Positions 1 through 11,911 are shown, numbered from the stretch's first letter. The stretch is 59,589 nucleotides of DNA from Funneliformis mosseae (GCA_910592005.1 CAJVPP010000033.1:1-59589); one strand, 5' to 3'. The notes: a model not told the origin generated them from the sequence alone. Numbers and translations: made by a program.

Positions 1-190
1 CAAATTTTTAGCTTATAAGTAACCTTAAATTATTTATTATATAATTAAAAAATAAAATTTATTTTAATATTATATATATTTATAAAATTAATTTAAAAAA
101 AAAATTTTTTAATTTTCATAAAAGTAAATCAGAAATGAATTTATAGTAAATAAGCAAACAAATTTGCCTGTAAATCTCTATAGTTTAAGA
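1..190. repeat. Right half of a small inverted-repeat (MITE-like) element, cut by the window edge
   Basis: This stretch is the same sequence, with scattered differences, as 47920-48120: both share the run from 'acttataagtaa' through the AT-rich middle to 'tatagtaaataagcaaacaaa' and a terminal 'agtttaag'. In the complete copy at 47836-48120 the two ends are inverted repeats of each other, so this is most likely the right part of another copy whose left part lies outside the window. No coding capacity. Seen directly: the long match. Inferred: that it is a MITE. Confidence 0.7.
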
Positions 191-1450
191 AATTATATAA
201 ATAAAAAAAGTTTATTAATATCTTTATTAAAATCAGATATTCACTAAGTTTTGTACTAAGTAACTAATACTTAATTAAGCTTTTCTTTGTTTAATCATAA
301 CTCGAATTTACTGTAGTATACTATTGACTAAATTTTTAATAATTTGTATCAGAATTTTTTTTCATATTTTGTTAATATGTCATTTGAGTTCAGCAATGTT
401 AGAAAGTATTTTTTTTCTTTCATAAATGCTTTTCTTAATATCTATCTATAGGTTTTCAATTGGATTGAGATCTAGACTTTAAGCTATCAAGAAAATTTAT
501 GCAAGTCATTTTTTATGTAAAATTTCTTTGCAATTTTCAATATATGTAAATAAGTGTTATTCTTCTAGAATTAAGGATGTTAAGGTCTGTGACTAGACTG
601 GTCTGATTCTGGTTTGATTATAGAACCAATTTCAGTTTGATTTGAGAATCAAATCAAACTGAAACTGAACTGAGTTGAACTGGTATTTAGACCAGTTTAG
701 ATAATCAATCTATATAAATGCTGTATCATATAAATTATAAGACGCATTGATCATTTTAATTAAAATAATTTTATTTTGCATTATTGTTTGTATTGTATAA
801 TATTTGGTGGTGTAATTTTAAATGAAAATAATGACAATTTTTTAAAAATTTCTTCAACTTCTTTAGTAATTGAAGAAGATTCCAATATAATAACTTGCAA
901 GTCAGATATATAAGAATTTTTTTTTAAAGTCTAAGATGAAGAAACTGGATTAATAATAAGTTATAAATATATATTATGTGCTAAAATTTATTCACCTAGC
1001 AATCTAACAACCACCCTTTGAAAATATTTAACTAAAAAATATTCATTTTATTATAAAAAAACTGAAAATCATCAAATTACTTTGAATGAAATATTATGAT
1101 ACAAAAAGAAATGATTTAATAGGTGAAATTTCATAAATTAATTCAAAAATATCTCTCACAACAGATATATGGACATCAGATTCAAAGATTGTTATCTTGG
1201 AATAATAATTCATTATATTAATAATAATTAAAAATTAAAAAATCTTTTGCTTGATATAATTTCTATAAATAGTTCTCATAGAGCCAAATTAATTATAAGC
1301 AAACTTTCATAACTTTTTGAAAAATTCAATATTAGTCAGAATATTCTTGCTATAATAATAGATAATAGAAGTAATATGATAGTATGTGATAATCAATTAG
1401 TAACTGAATTAGATCAAGAATTTAATAATATGTCTTTTATTCATTTTTGA

Positions 1451-1753
1451 TGTGCTGCTCACATTATCAACTTGGTAGTAAAAGTTGGAATGAAATATGT
1501 AGAAGATGAAATCAAAAAACTTCGTCAATTTGTTGTTAAATTAAAATATTCACCACTATTATTGGATAAATTATTAGAAATTTGTACTATTAGAAAGGTT
1601 AAATTTTTAAAGCCAATTTTAGATATAGATACGTGTTGGAATTCTACATATTTGATGATTGTTAGACAAACTTTAATGCAAAATGTTTTTGAATTGCTTG
1701 TAACAACAAATCCTGAAGATCTTGATAATCTTTTTCCAACAATTTCTGAATAG
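1451..1753 (+). pseudogene. hAT transposase fragment, central region
   Basis: Open frame directly downstream of a TGA at 1448-1450. It begins CAAHIINLVVKVG and contains DTCWNSTYLMI, both diagnostic of the hAT transposase RNase H-like region. It stops at 1751-1753 where a functional copy would continue. It is separated from the C-terminal fragment at 1926 by about 170 bases of AT-rich sequence without frame. Clearly a broken part of the element at 560-2560. Confidence 0.8.
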
Positions 1754-1925
1754 AGTTGTATTAAGGTATTTATTATTTATTATTTATTATTATAATTAAT
1801 TAATTATTATTTATTTATTTTATACTTATTATTTATTTTAGAAATTATCATTAATTTTACAACCTATGTATGAAGTAACATAGTTATTATCATCATCATT
1901 AAATCCTACATAAGGTGATATTAGA

Positions 1926-2459
1926 TTGGTTTTTATTGAAATGTTTAAAAAACTGAATCAATATCAAAGAAGAAGTTATCATACACAAAAAGAAATAGCA
2001 TTAGCTATTTACAACAAATTAAAAAAATATTGGAATGATCATTTAAATTACACTTCTACAATTTCTTCAGTATTAGATCTGCGCTACAAAATCACATTAT
2101 TTGAAAATAATGACTTAGCTGGAATTATTAATAATTTACAAGAATTATATAGTACATATTCTCCCTTAAATAATCAAACAAATTCAAAAAAAAAGTTATC
2201 ATCTCGGGATCACTTTCTTAATTTGCTTAATCAAAATAATTATCAAAGAATGACATGTGATGAATTAGATGGATATCTAAATTCTCCGGTAGATAGTGGT
2301 GCCAATCTTTTAATTTGGTGGAAAATTCATGAAAAAGATTATCCGATATTGTCTCAAATGGCTAAGGATTATTTATCGATCATAGCGACATCGGTTCCAT
2401 CAGAAAAGAACCTTTTCAATTTCAGGCTTAACTATCTCAAAAAGTTAGAAACAGGTTAA
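1926..2459 (+). pseudogene. hAT transposase fragment, C-terminal dimerisation domain
   Basis: Open frame of 177 residues. Its last third matches the hAT C-terminal dimerisation region: ELDGYLNSP, then NLLIWWKIHEKDYPILSQMA and the IATSVPSEKNLFNF block, where functional members have a Ser-x-x-Glu-R/K-x-F pattern. The preceding part (KIALAIYNKLKKYWNDH, SSVLDLRYKI) also fits the transposase. The frame ends shortly after the NF block, at about the usual C-terminus. Non-functional because the rest of the protein is interrupted. Confidence 0.85.
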
Positions 2460-2559
2460 TCCTGAAACAGCAAGGGCAATTATTTTATGACGCATTGGAT
2501 TTCGGAAAAAAGAATAGTAGAAAATTTATAAATTTATATTAAAATTGTGGGGATGTGCA

Positions 2560-3343
2560 TAATAAGGAGAAATTATTTCGGTCAAAAAGCTTTGATGGAA
2601 TAATGTTTCGGTAATAATAAAGATCGCAAAAAAAAATTTTTTTTGTATAATTTATTTTTTTTTTTTATTATAATAAAAATATGAATTGGGATTTTAAATT
2701 TCGTCTTTTTTAAGATATATAAAAAACTCCGGTAGATGAAGACAAACATCTAATTGACGATCGGCCTTTATATTTAAAAATCAATATGATTCCTATTAAA
2801 TCAATCAAATTATTTAAAATTAAAAATATTATTAATTCCTTGAGTTCCGTCATAATATCTTTTCTCAATTTCCAACATACAAATGATCAATAGAATATGC
2901 CGTCGAGGCGAAATAATATAAGGTTGAAACAAAATCCCCTGGGGACCCCTAATTTACAATCGATAAATTCGATCACTATAAGAATCTTATTTATTGGCAT
3001 ACATTTTAAACTAGCGACTTAAATAGGGTCAGGTCAAAATACGCGGAGAATTTTTTTTTCTTTCCCCCCCCAAAAAAACTTATTTAACTACCATAATGCG
3101 TAATCTCGCTCTGTCATGGTAAACGATTTGATAAATTGAAATCGTAGAACAAAGATCAAAAGAGTGTAAAAAGGCTTTATTTATTATTTATTTATTTTTT
3201 GAAGAGCGAAATCAATAAATTAATCAAATTTTTTTTTTTCAATTTAAATATCATTTCATATAACGACAACAAAAGCCTTAAGGCTAACTTATTTTCGTAC
3301 ATCCAAAACCATTTAGTGATGCGCGTGCATCACAAAACTTAAA
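2560..3343. other. Intergenic, no gene seen
   Basis: AT-rich spacer between the hAT remnant and the 3' end of the minus-strand membrane-protein gene. Contains a C8 tract followed by A6 at 3065-3077 and several poly-T tracts. No recognisable coding sequence, RNA gene or repeat. Confidence 0.5.
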
Positions 3344-4233
3344 TTAAACCAGGGAATCGATGATTCCACTACTTATAACACCCCTTTCTCTAACGGAAAC
3401 ATTGTTAATAACGTTTCTCGTGAAGAAAATGAATTTTATCCAATGAATAATTTTGAGAGGAGGACTAAGTCCGATAAACGTTGTGGTGAATATCTTAAAA
3501 GTAATATCAAGGCATATAAAGACGAACCATCCATCCATGTTTAGAAAGATGACATTTATTAAAACATTCGTAATTATCGATAAGATTATTAACGTTCCAA
3601 TGGTAGACGCATACCATACCCCGATCGCAGCCGCCGACGAATTTATATGTCTTTGATTTGTTTTTGGGTTATACATGATTAAGATCGGTTTAAATGAATA
3701 TACAAATGAAAGGATTTCGGTAAAGAGGAATATGATTTGATGAAATAGTATCGCCAATGTAAATGATCTCTTTTTATCTACATAGCTTAGATATATCTCG
3801 AGGAAATTATACACGTTACATGTGATTAGTAAAAAGATGACGAATTTATACAATAAAGTATGTCCTTGGGTTGTATTATAAAAGTTATTTCCGATATCCA
3901 ATATACTAATTATTAATACGGTTCCAAATATTGATCCACATAATATTAATATGATGATATACAAATAAAAATTTGGCCAACCCGTAAAAAACCTAAAGAA
4001 TGTGATCACTATGGCCAACATATGCACGGGTACACACGATACGCTGGTTGGTAAATCGAAAGAGTTAGTCCAATTTTCTCTCACTTTTTATTTCAAGAAT
4101 TTGTCCTTGATGCTCACCTGAAGATCCGTAATCTCGTTCGATTATATATTGCTTGGTATACGGATATTATCGTATATATGACAAACGCTGAAGACGCTCC
4201 CAACAAGAGTCCCAATTTTGTGGTTATTAGCAT
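3344..4233 (-). CDS. Multi-pass membrane protein of unknown family (2 exons)
   Basis: Exons on the minus strand: 4233-4118 and 4043-3344, giving 271 residues. The intron has donor GTGAGC, a good branch-like GACTAAC and acceptor ACCAG, and it keeps phase. The ATG at 4233 (MLITTKLGLLLGASSAFVIY) opens directly with a hydrophobic segment. Further hydrophobic stretches follow (HMLAIVITFFRFF, NFYLYIIILILCGSIFGTVL, KFVIFLLITCNVYNFLEIY, LAILFHQIIFLFTEILSFVY, GTLIILSIITNVLINVIFL, GWFVFICLDITFKIF), suggesting 7 or 8 membrane passes. I do not recognise the family, and no catalytic or transport motif is apparent. A further 5' exon is possible, because a pyrimidine tract followed by CAG lies just upstream of the ATG. 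The apparent longer single-exon frame starting near 4084 uses GTG and is less likely. Confidence 0.7.
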
Positions 4234-7200
4234 ACTGAAGCGAATGAATGTGTGTTTGATGTTTAAAAAAAAAAGGAAGTTTCAACTTGTGTTATTTCGT
4301 TCGTTAATGAGGGAAATGAAAGAAGATCAATCGAAATATATATTAAACATTTACCTTTACGGACCAATCAAATGGTTGGGTCAACTGATGCATTTATTGA
4401 TAATTATGTGCATAAAACCTTTATTAGTTAGAAGTCTGTTATATAGGTAAGTTGTAAGATATGTTTTATTATTATTAATGATTTCTTTTTTTTTTTTAAA
4501 AAAAAAAATCATTACAAATTTATTTTAATTGATACAGTGTATGGTACATGCTATTCACAAACCAATTGTAACAATTTTGAATAGCATCACAAAATTTATG
4601 AAATGGAATATTCAAAATTAAGCAAATAATGATGTATAATTAGTAAGTCATAAAAAGGGTTTTTTCCTACCAAAGTTATAAATTAAAAGGATTTGTTTTG
4701 TTTCATGTACTTTATTTTTAAAAAAAAATCGTGTATGCACCAAAGCTGATTAATTCAAAAAAGATTTTGAATTGTGATCAAAAGAGAAAAAAGAAAAGTT
4801 CATTCCTTATTCATTATCATGAAGACATAAAAAATTTATTCAGGAGATATCCGATCTGACAAATTATTCGTTCCCAAGATTTTTTGATTTTGTTATGAAT
4901 ATCTTTTTTTTAAACAAAAAAAGTTTGCACGCGTTCTACAAATAAAGAAATTAATTATTCTGGTTTTTTGATTGATTTGATTGATTGCATGTGATTCATG
5001 TTCATCAGTGTGAGAGACCAATCAGAACATAATACCATTGTATTAAAAGGAATTTTTGGTCACCAAAAGGGGGGTAAATTAATCAATCCAAATATAACTT
5101 TTTTCAAAATAAAGAAGTTATTTGCGCGTCAACATTAGATAATATATGCAAAATTTAATTTATTTTTATTTTGTGTTCCCAAATCCAGATTTATTTTTTT
5201 TTTTTGAGCTTTTCTATCCTGAAACGTTTTTACCGATAATCAATTGATTTTACACTTTAAAACTTTCCGTGTGCCAAACGCAAATATTATATCATTTATC
5301 GGGAATTCCCAATTTCTAATAAAGGAATTAGATTAGTTTACTTCATAATTAAGCATATGGAAATTGGGGAAAGGAAATAAAAATTTTTTTTTTTTTTTAT
5401 AAACTTGAAGAATAATATAATAGGTTAGTCAATTTTTGGGTGGTTCGATCAATTTTCATCATCTTTATTTTGATTATCCAATTCGGTTACACGAGAAAAT
5501 TTAAAAACCCTTAATTTTCTTTAAAATATTTTAAAAATGATAAAATGTATCATCATCCCCTTCCCAACAAAAGAATTTCTGTTTTGGGGATTACAGAGTA
5601 GTAACCAAGGTTATCTAAAGATATAACTCTTTCGGGATGGTCTGATACATATTTGCGAGAATTCAAAACAAAAAAAAAAACTTTCTTCTTTTTTTTAATT
5701 TCAAAATTTTACAACGATGTTAAAAATAAGGTTTATTGATTTCACTGATTTCTAAGTACAGGAACCACGAGCGAAAATCCTGCTAAAACATTTTTTTTTT
5801 TTTTCCTTTTTGAATTATAAAAAAAAAAACAGGGATTGAACAAGAACACGAACGGGTACATGTCGTAACAGGTATGATGAAATAAGGTTCTTCATTCTTT
5901 TGTAAATTTGTGATATCATTATCCAATTCTTTTTATCATAGAAATAAAGGTATCACATGCCAAAAGTTTTAGGTTGGTGTTCTTTATATCTGAAACTTGT
6001 ATAGGTTGCCCATACATCTGAAACAAGAGAAATCTCATTTAATCTTAATTTAGTCATAATCATCTCATCTTAATTTACCCAACATAAAATAATTTCCATT
6101 AAAAAAAATTAACTTGAATTTGAAGTGCCCAAATATAGTGATTTATTGTAATTACTAATCTGTTTCGTGTTACACCTTGGCCCAAATGCTTCTAGATTTT
6201 CGTCACATACACGATATATTTTTCTTTTGGGCTCATTACCTGTTGAAATGTTTTAAGCGAAATTCATCCTAATTTACATTCTCTCGGCTTTATTATCGCG
6301 CCACTATCATTTTACCTAAAAATAATTCACCTTTCGATGATCTACGATTTAATTAGGTAAACCCTCTTTCTAAATATGCAGGGTATTGTGCAGATGTACG
6401 TGGTTAATGCGAATGAAGAGCACATAGGTTGGAACAAGAAAAAAATTATTGTTTCGATGCATGGGCTTACTAAAACCTACGACAAATAATATGAAAAAAG
6501 GACAATAAAAAAAAATTCTCTGAAAAAAAAAAAAATAAATCTAACAATAGATGACCTTTTTATTTCTATTCTATTCTATTAATTTATTAAATTATTGTAT
6601 TTTTGTAGTTAAGGTTCAATTCAATATCTCGTGAAAACTGATAGCTCAAAGGTTAAAAATCAGAGAGATTTTTCATCTCACTATGAAATTTTCTCTAAAA
6701 TCACACTACTAATCCTTGGCTCATTTCATTGCTTGTCAACTATTTTTGGGGATTTTCAAGAGTCAACAATGTTCAAGTTTACAATGCAAAGAAATAGTTG
6801 GACATTGTTGGGGGAGAGGAAATTTTTTTTTTTTTTTGTTTGACATTCGAAACTTGGTAATAATCTATTAAGTAACCTTCAATGAACTTTTTTTTTTTTA
6901 GTTATATCTCTCTATGTATAACGCCACAAATTTTTAATGATTAAAAGCCGAAAATTTTCTAAAGCGTATTATCGGCCAAATTCAGCCTTTCTCCGTGTCA
7001 CAAGTATAAATAAATTGTAACAAAGGCCAAATCTTGTCCAAAATAGGAATAATTGACATCTTGCCACTGGCTGGAAGTCCAACATGGAAGAAACTCAACA
7101 GGTGATCCATTGTTTTCCCCCCACATCATTTGAAAGAATAAAAAAATATATATATAAGGTCGAAGCTTGTCAGTTCTGTCAAAAAAAAAAAAAAATTATC

Positions 7201-7374
7201 GTTTTTTTTTAAAAAAAAAAAAAAAAATAATTTTTAAGCGAAAAAAAAAAAAAGAAACCTTAATTTATTTGACATCAAAAAATTTTAAAAATATATATAT
7301 ATATTATATACTGTATCTCGTCCTGGAAGACAATTTGTGATATTGAATCTATATAAAAATAATAACGATTAATC
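4234..7374. other. Long gene-free stretch
   Basis: About 3.1 kb with no convincing gene on either strand. It has many homopolymer tracts (for example T/A runs at 4487-4509, 5384-5399, 5791-5805, 7182-7250) and an AT dinucleotide tract at 7291-7306 just upstream of the next gene. Open frames here are short, lack splice context and are read through poly-T. It may hold 5' regulatory DNA for both flanking genes. Confidence 0.5.
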
Positions 7375-8097
7375 ATGCAAAAACAAAGACCCGCTAGCTA
7401 TTGTCCTGCCGCTCGTTCAGAAATGAAATTTAGAAATAGTTATCCCGGAAACTATAATGCAAAACGACTTTCCCTTAACATCCTTTGTAATCTTAAACCA
7501 CAAGTTGATGTTGAAAAAATTAAGTTGAATTATCGACGCCTCTCAAACACATCAAAAACATCTTTGTCATCTCTTGATTCCGGCGTAGGATTCTCCAAGG
7601 TTGATTATGAAATACAAAGGGCGTTAAGAGCTCAGAGAGTACAGCGACCTCATATAATTGTACTTCACAAGGGAAAACCGATCTCCAAGAATTTAGATAA
7701 TTACGATGAATTCGAGGAAAACATCGTTGTAGCCGCTGCCACTGCATCAAAACGAAACCGTCGAGAAATTTCTGTCATGCAAAAGCGTCGAACAATAGAT
7801 TTCAGTGCGAACATTTCAAGCGTCGGAAAATTGGATCATCTCCAAGGTTTAAAAAGTAGCAGTGCACCTAATTTAACCATCATTAAACCACCATCAAAGA
7901 TATTTCAAGATCAAGAAGAGGAGCGAGAAAATGAAGTAAAAGTAGAAAAAAAACCAAAGAGATATTCGATCATGCCTAAACATAAATTAACGTTTAAGGC
8001 TCTTTCTGTAACGATAAAGAAATTTATGGGAATCAAAACCGAGACAAAGAAGCGAAATCAATTAATTCAACAAATCCGCGAAAATCAATTCTTTTAA
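7375..8097 (+). CDS. Unrecognised basic protein, 240 aa, single exon
   Basis: ATG at 7375 opens an uninterrupted 240-codon frame with clearly more G+C than its flanks, so I take it as a real gene. The protein is Lys/Arg- and Ser-rich and appears soluble. It has a Ser-rich stretch (RRLSNTSKTSLSSLDSGVGF, about residues 53-72), a short Ala/Val segment (ENIVVAAATASKRNRREIS, about 111-129), an acidic-basic mixed part (DQEEERENEVKVEKKPKR) and a basic C-terminus. The C-terminus reads HKLTFKALSVTIKKFMGIKTE and ends NQFF, resembling the C-terminus of the minus-strand gene at 39504-40007 (RLTFKLVVKKFTRIG...NPFE). The family is unknown to me; a regulatory or adaptor role would be guesswork. A TATATAAAA-like stretch lies about 20 bases before the ATG, inside an AT repeat. 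Confidence 0.7.
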   Translation: MQKQRPASYCPAARSEMKFRNSYPGNYNAKRLSLNILCNLKPQVDVEKIKLNYRRLSNTSKTSLSSLDSGVGFSKVDYEIQRALRAQRVQRPHIIVLHKGKPISKNLDNYDEFEENIVVAAATASKRNRREISVMQKRRTIDFSANISSVGKLDHLQGLKSSSAPNLTIIKPPSKIFQDQEEERENEVKVEKKPKRYSIMPKHKLTFKALSVTIKKFMGIKTETKKRNQLIQQIRENQFF

Positions 8098-9801
8098 GAT
8101 TACATCATTACTATAATATTAATTCATCATAATTTCAATTTCATAATTGATATTTTTTTTTTATTTTAATTTTTATTTTTTTTTTTCGCATCATTCAATT
8201 TTCATTATAGCAATTTCTTTTTCATCGCATATATATTAATTATAAAATCATAGCATCGGCAATAATTTGAATATAGGTTAAAATACGTAAAAAAATTTCA
8301 ATGTACATATACAAAAAAAAAAATCCTTTAAATGTTATAAATGTTTTTATGGATATTTTTCTATTTAAAAAAAATTCTTTCTGGAAAAGAAATTTATTAA
8401 TCATTTATGTTAAAACAAAAAAAAATATTATTATATTAAGAATATATGGAAATTAAGCATTGCATATGAATCTATGAATTCTTTAAATAAAAAAAAAAAT
8501 AAAAAATAATTTATACAATGTTAAAATAATTGCAAAGGTGAATCATTGGCACGCGTTTGACGTAAAAAAAAGATATTTATGCTATATTAATTAAATGAAT
8601 AAATTGAATAAATTGATTGTTGTACAAATTCACTTAAAGTACAAATAAAACCTTGATGAACGTAACAAATTAACCATTTTAAGCTTAAGGAGTAAAATTT
8701 GCAATTTCTGGTCGTCATGCAGTTCGATTTTAACCCAAAAAATAAATTTGACCTCTAAAAATAAATATACATTCAAACCAATATTCCAATTTTTCAATTG
8801 ATAGAAGATTGATGGATTGTTCTTTTTTTGATCCACCACAGATCATCTCTAAATTAGGTAAGTGCCGATGACTCACTTTACAATCAAAAAAAGTGGTCCA
8901 TTTATTTGGATGTAATCTTTGATAAGCAAATAAACGGATATAGATTGTTGGCAACAAAAAATTCTTGATTTTATTTCATACACTGCACCCCCATCATCTA
9001 TATTTTGTATTTTGGGGAAAGTCATAAATAAAAAATTCTCACATTGTGAAACGAATTTCTCCCTCTACTAAATTTACTAAATATATAAAAGGTATGTTGG
9101 TTGTAATATTTATGTTTTTGTTACATCAATTTGGCAATTACATTAAACTTTCAATTTTGACTATATAAAAGATTCACAGTATCGAAACAGTTAATATTCT
9201 ACGCTGACAAAGCATTCACAAGAAATCATTTTTCTTTCATTTTATTCTTTGTTCCTTTAAAACTGTTTCATTATCTTCGGTAATTCTCGGATTGGTTACA
9301 TTACATTAAGGAATTTTAGGAATGTGGAATGTGAAACAATACCAAACAATTTAAATTAGAATTTATTAAGTTTATTAAAAAAAAAATCCTTTAAATTCAC
9401 TATATTGTGTCTTTTTGAAAAAAAACTTTTACCCCGCTCTAGACCTTTTTCTGTTTGTGTAATGACGCGTAACTTTAAGTTTGGAATTTCATTGAATTCA
9501 TAAACTTTAAATTTTCATATCTCCTTGACATACATTTAATCAATCAGCAATGTCAACAATAAAACATTTTGACAATCAATCTTTACGCGCAATTCCAAAA
9601 AAAAATTTTTTTTTTTTTTTTTTTAAATATATAAGTACTTTGGAATTTTTGTAAACGCGCATTTATTTTTTTTTAAAAAAAAAAAAAACCTATCATATTG
9701 TAAATATAAAATCCATAAATATAATATTCTTTCTTTCTCTCTTTCTTTCTTTTTTTTGAACGCGTTTAAATCTTAAAATATTTTATTATTATTTTTTAAA
9801 T
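8098..9801. other. Intergenic, no gene seen
   Basis: About 1.7 kb of AT-rich spacer. Minus-strand open frames at 8630-8957 are short, overlap each other in different frames and show no family signature or splice logic. A CT-rich run (CTTTCTTTCTCTCTTTCTTT) at about 9729-9750 lies about 50 bases upstream of the Zn2Cys6 start and could be part of a pyrimidine-rich fungal promoter. Confidence 0.5.
9729..9750 (+). promoter_or_regulatory. CT-rich tract upstream of Zn2Cys6 gene
   Basis: Pyrimidine run built of CTTT/CTCT units 50-70 bases before the ATG at 9802. CT-rich blocks near the transcription start are common in fungal promoters. Function here is inferred only from position. Confidence 0.35.
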
Positions 9802-10632
9802 ATGAGTAATATTGCACCTAGAACAAAAGTGACAACTGCCTGCAATAATTGTAAGCATTTAAAAATTAAGTGTTCACCTGGCCCAACGTGCTTGAATTGC
9901 GAGAAAAGAAGGATTGAGTGCATATTTGTTCCGGGAAAAAGACGTGGTCCGATAAAAGTGGAACGTAAGCCAACTGTGAAAAGCCAAAATATAGCGCCAT
10001 CAGTAAATGTAATCGAGGAAAATCAAGGTAAAAGAGGAGCACCCATTCAAGTTTCTATAATAACGTTCGTGAAATTCTTACCTAAATCATATCATTATTT
10101 AATTTAGATGTATCAAACGAAGACGACAACGAAAGGATTTATTATTCAATTTTGGGACCAAGATGTAAGTAAAGTCTGCTTTTAATTCTTTGACATTCGT
10201 GAAACGGAAATATAATTTTTTTTACTTAAAACATTCTTTCATTTTAGATTATAATTTCACCGATGTGCGGTTACCAATAGGTAAGAAGGATTACAGTTTA
10301 TATAAATAACATAACGATCTTGTAATTTTAATACATTGTTTTAACTTTAAAAAGACAACGAAATCGCTGAAACGAACGCATCCTGGAGTGGCACGACCGA
10401 CACCACAAATGTAAATGATAACCTGAATATGTCGGACCCAGGATACGTGTTTAACGGTAAATAATTTGATTGATTATTGATCATATCTAAAATTTAATTT
10501 AATTTTTTTTTTTTTTAATCTTTTCAAATCAAAGAACAACAACAATTACAAGATCCCAACCCTTTGCCGAATAACGTATTGACAACATGTGTACCAGACA
10601 ATCACTTATTCGGGTGGTATAATCATCAATAA
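9802..10632 (+). CDS. Small Zn2Cys6 (fungal binuclear zinc cluster) DNA-binding protein, 5 exons
   Basis: Exons 9802-10027, 10108-10164, 10248-10280, 10355-10456 and 10535-10632 give 171 residues; every junction is phase 1 with GT/AG ends. Residues about 13-39 form a canonical binuclear zinc cluster: C-x2-C-x6-C, a five-residue loop, then C-x2-C-x6-C (CNNCKHLKIKC ... CLNCEKRRIEC). A basic linker follows (KRRGPIKVERK). This family binds DNA through CGG half-sites and is nearly fungus-specific. The remainder (about 75-171) is short, acidic/Asn-rich and ends FGWYNHQ. The usual large middle-homology regulatory domain is absent, so the protein is far shorter than typical members. It may be a stand-alone DNA binder, a competitor or a reduced copy. 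No neighbouring pathway genes reveal a target. Confidence 0.88.
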
Positions 10633-11836
10633 AACGACAGCAGCAATAATAATATTGACCTTATTGGTGGTAATATGGGTACTTGCAGTAGTATTAAAGG
10701 AAATTTTGATTAATATTGCCCTCTTTTTCCCAAGATTCAATGGCCTTTTCCTTTCCACTTTCCATTTTTTAATTTTGAAGAAACAATAATTCTCAATTTT
10801 ATAAATGATTTCGTTATTAAATTAGTTACTGCATTTAAAAGAGGTGAAATTTAAGTATAGTCAAAGTTACACTTGGATAATTTTTCCATTCAAAAATACT
10901 AGTAAAGTCATTGTTCATAATAAAGTAAATAGTATATTAAATCATTAATGAATCTTATGAAATGATTTCATATAATATACAAGAAAAATCCTATCCCTAG
11001 TGAAAGTAGTTAATTGTATATTAAAATTTTGATTAGGACCTTGCATATAAAACGTGGTAAATTTACAAATATCAATTCCACTTGTATAACTAACCTTGGC
11101 AGTCCTCCTTCTCTTTTTTCTTTCTAATTTTTTTTTTTTTTTTCTTTTAAAAAAAAAGTTATATATACATGATATTCGTAAAACGAGAAGGGTAAAATAT
11201 AAATAGTAAACAAACACTTTAGATTATTATAGTTCTCATACGTTTGTAGCAAATAAGAAAAAAACATTTAAGTTTGAAACACAAACCTCAACGCCCTAGA
11301 AATTCGTTCTTTTATTCAAAATTACGCGTAAAGTAGTTAAACTCAATGCTTTATAATTAGTAAAAAAAAAAAAATTATAAAGTACTTTGTAGAAAAAAAG
11401 GAGAACTCGACGATAACAGAAGAGTTTATCTGAACAACTAACCTTGACGGTAAAGTTGGGACAAAGTCAGGGACAGTTTTGCGATTTGGTGTGGGACAGC
11501 CTTAAATGCAACACTGCTTGACGGTATAGAAAAAAACCTGTTTCTTGACAAACCCATTTTAGCAAGGTAGTGTTTTCTCAAGTAAAAATAAATAATAAAA
11601 AAAAAAAAAAAAAAAAAGGAAAACAACAAAAGGAGTATGAATTATTGAACCAAGAAAAATGAAGGTTTTGTAATTTTATTTATTAAAAAATAAGGTTTCC
11701 AAGGTTAGATTTTCTATCAACTTGATTTGATTGTTTACCGATTTTCCAAATTTGAATTTTTTTTATTAACGGATCATATGATTTTTATGTTCGTAACTCG
11801 ATTTTTATTAGCAAATCCTCCAAAAAGTTGGCGGAA

Positions 11837-11911
11837 TGATTTTAAACCTTGCCCGAAACAACAAATTTCGGCCCGCATTATTGATTCCGTGTTAATATAT
11901 AATCACGTGAA
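11837..11911. repeat. GCCCGAAA repeat, copy 1
   Basis: Reads 'tgattttaaaccttGCCCGAAAC', an AT spacer, 'TTTCGGCCCGCATTA', then, after a gap, 'TAATCACGTGAA'. The GCCCGAAA and TTTCGGCC blocks are inverted relative to each other and could fold as a short hairpin. The same arrangement recurs at 12203-12275 and 13129-13188. Confidence 0.75.

Larger units (their letters stand above)
560..2560 (+). mobile_element. Degenerate hAT-family DNA transposon
   Basis: A decayed hAT transposase can be followed in pieces on the plus strand. Around 1161-1190 the frame reads TTDIWTSDSK, a typical start of the hAT catalytic core. 1451-1753 gives CAAHIINLVVK and DTCWNSTYLM, typical of the middle of the transposase. 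1926-2459 ends with the C-terminal hAT dimerisation region (LIWWKIHEKDYPILSQMAKD, then IATSVPSEKNLF). Several stop codons and frameshifts separate the pieces, for example TGA at 1448-1450 just before CAAHI, so it cannot make an active protein. The sequence before it (588-703) is a nested inverted repeat that probably belongs to the element's subterminal region. Exact ends and target-site duplication were not found; the outer limits are approximate. Confidence 0.85.

Noticed and set aside
4178..4450. 90-codon plus-strand frame
   Set aside because: It overlaps the first exon of the minus-strand membrane-protein gene on the opposite strand and shows no family features.
7182..7260. Long A and T tracts here and elsewhere as functional signals
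   Set aside because: Homopolymers of this kind are everywhere in the intergenic DNA of this window and carry no specific information.
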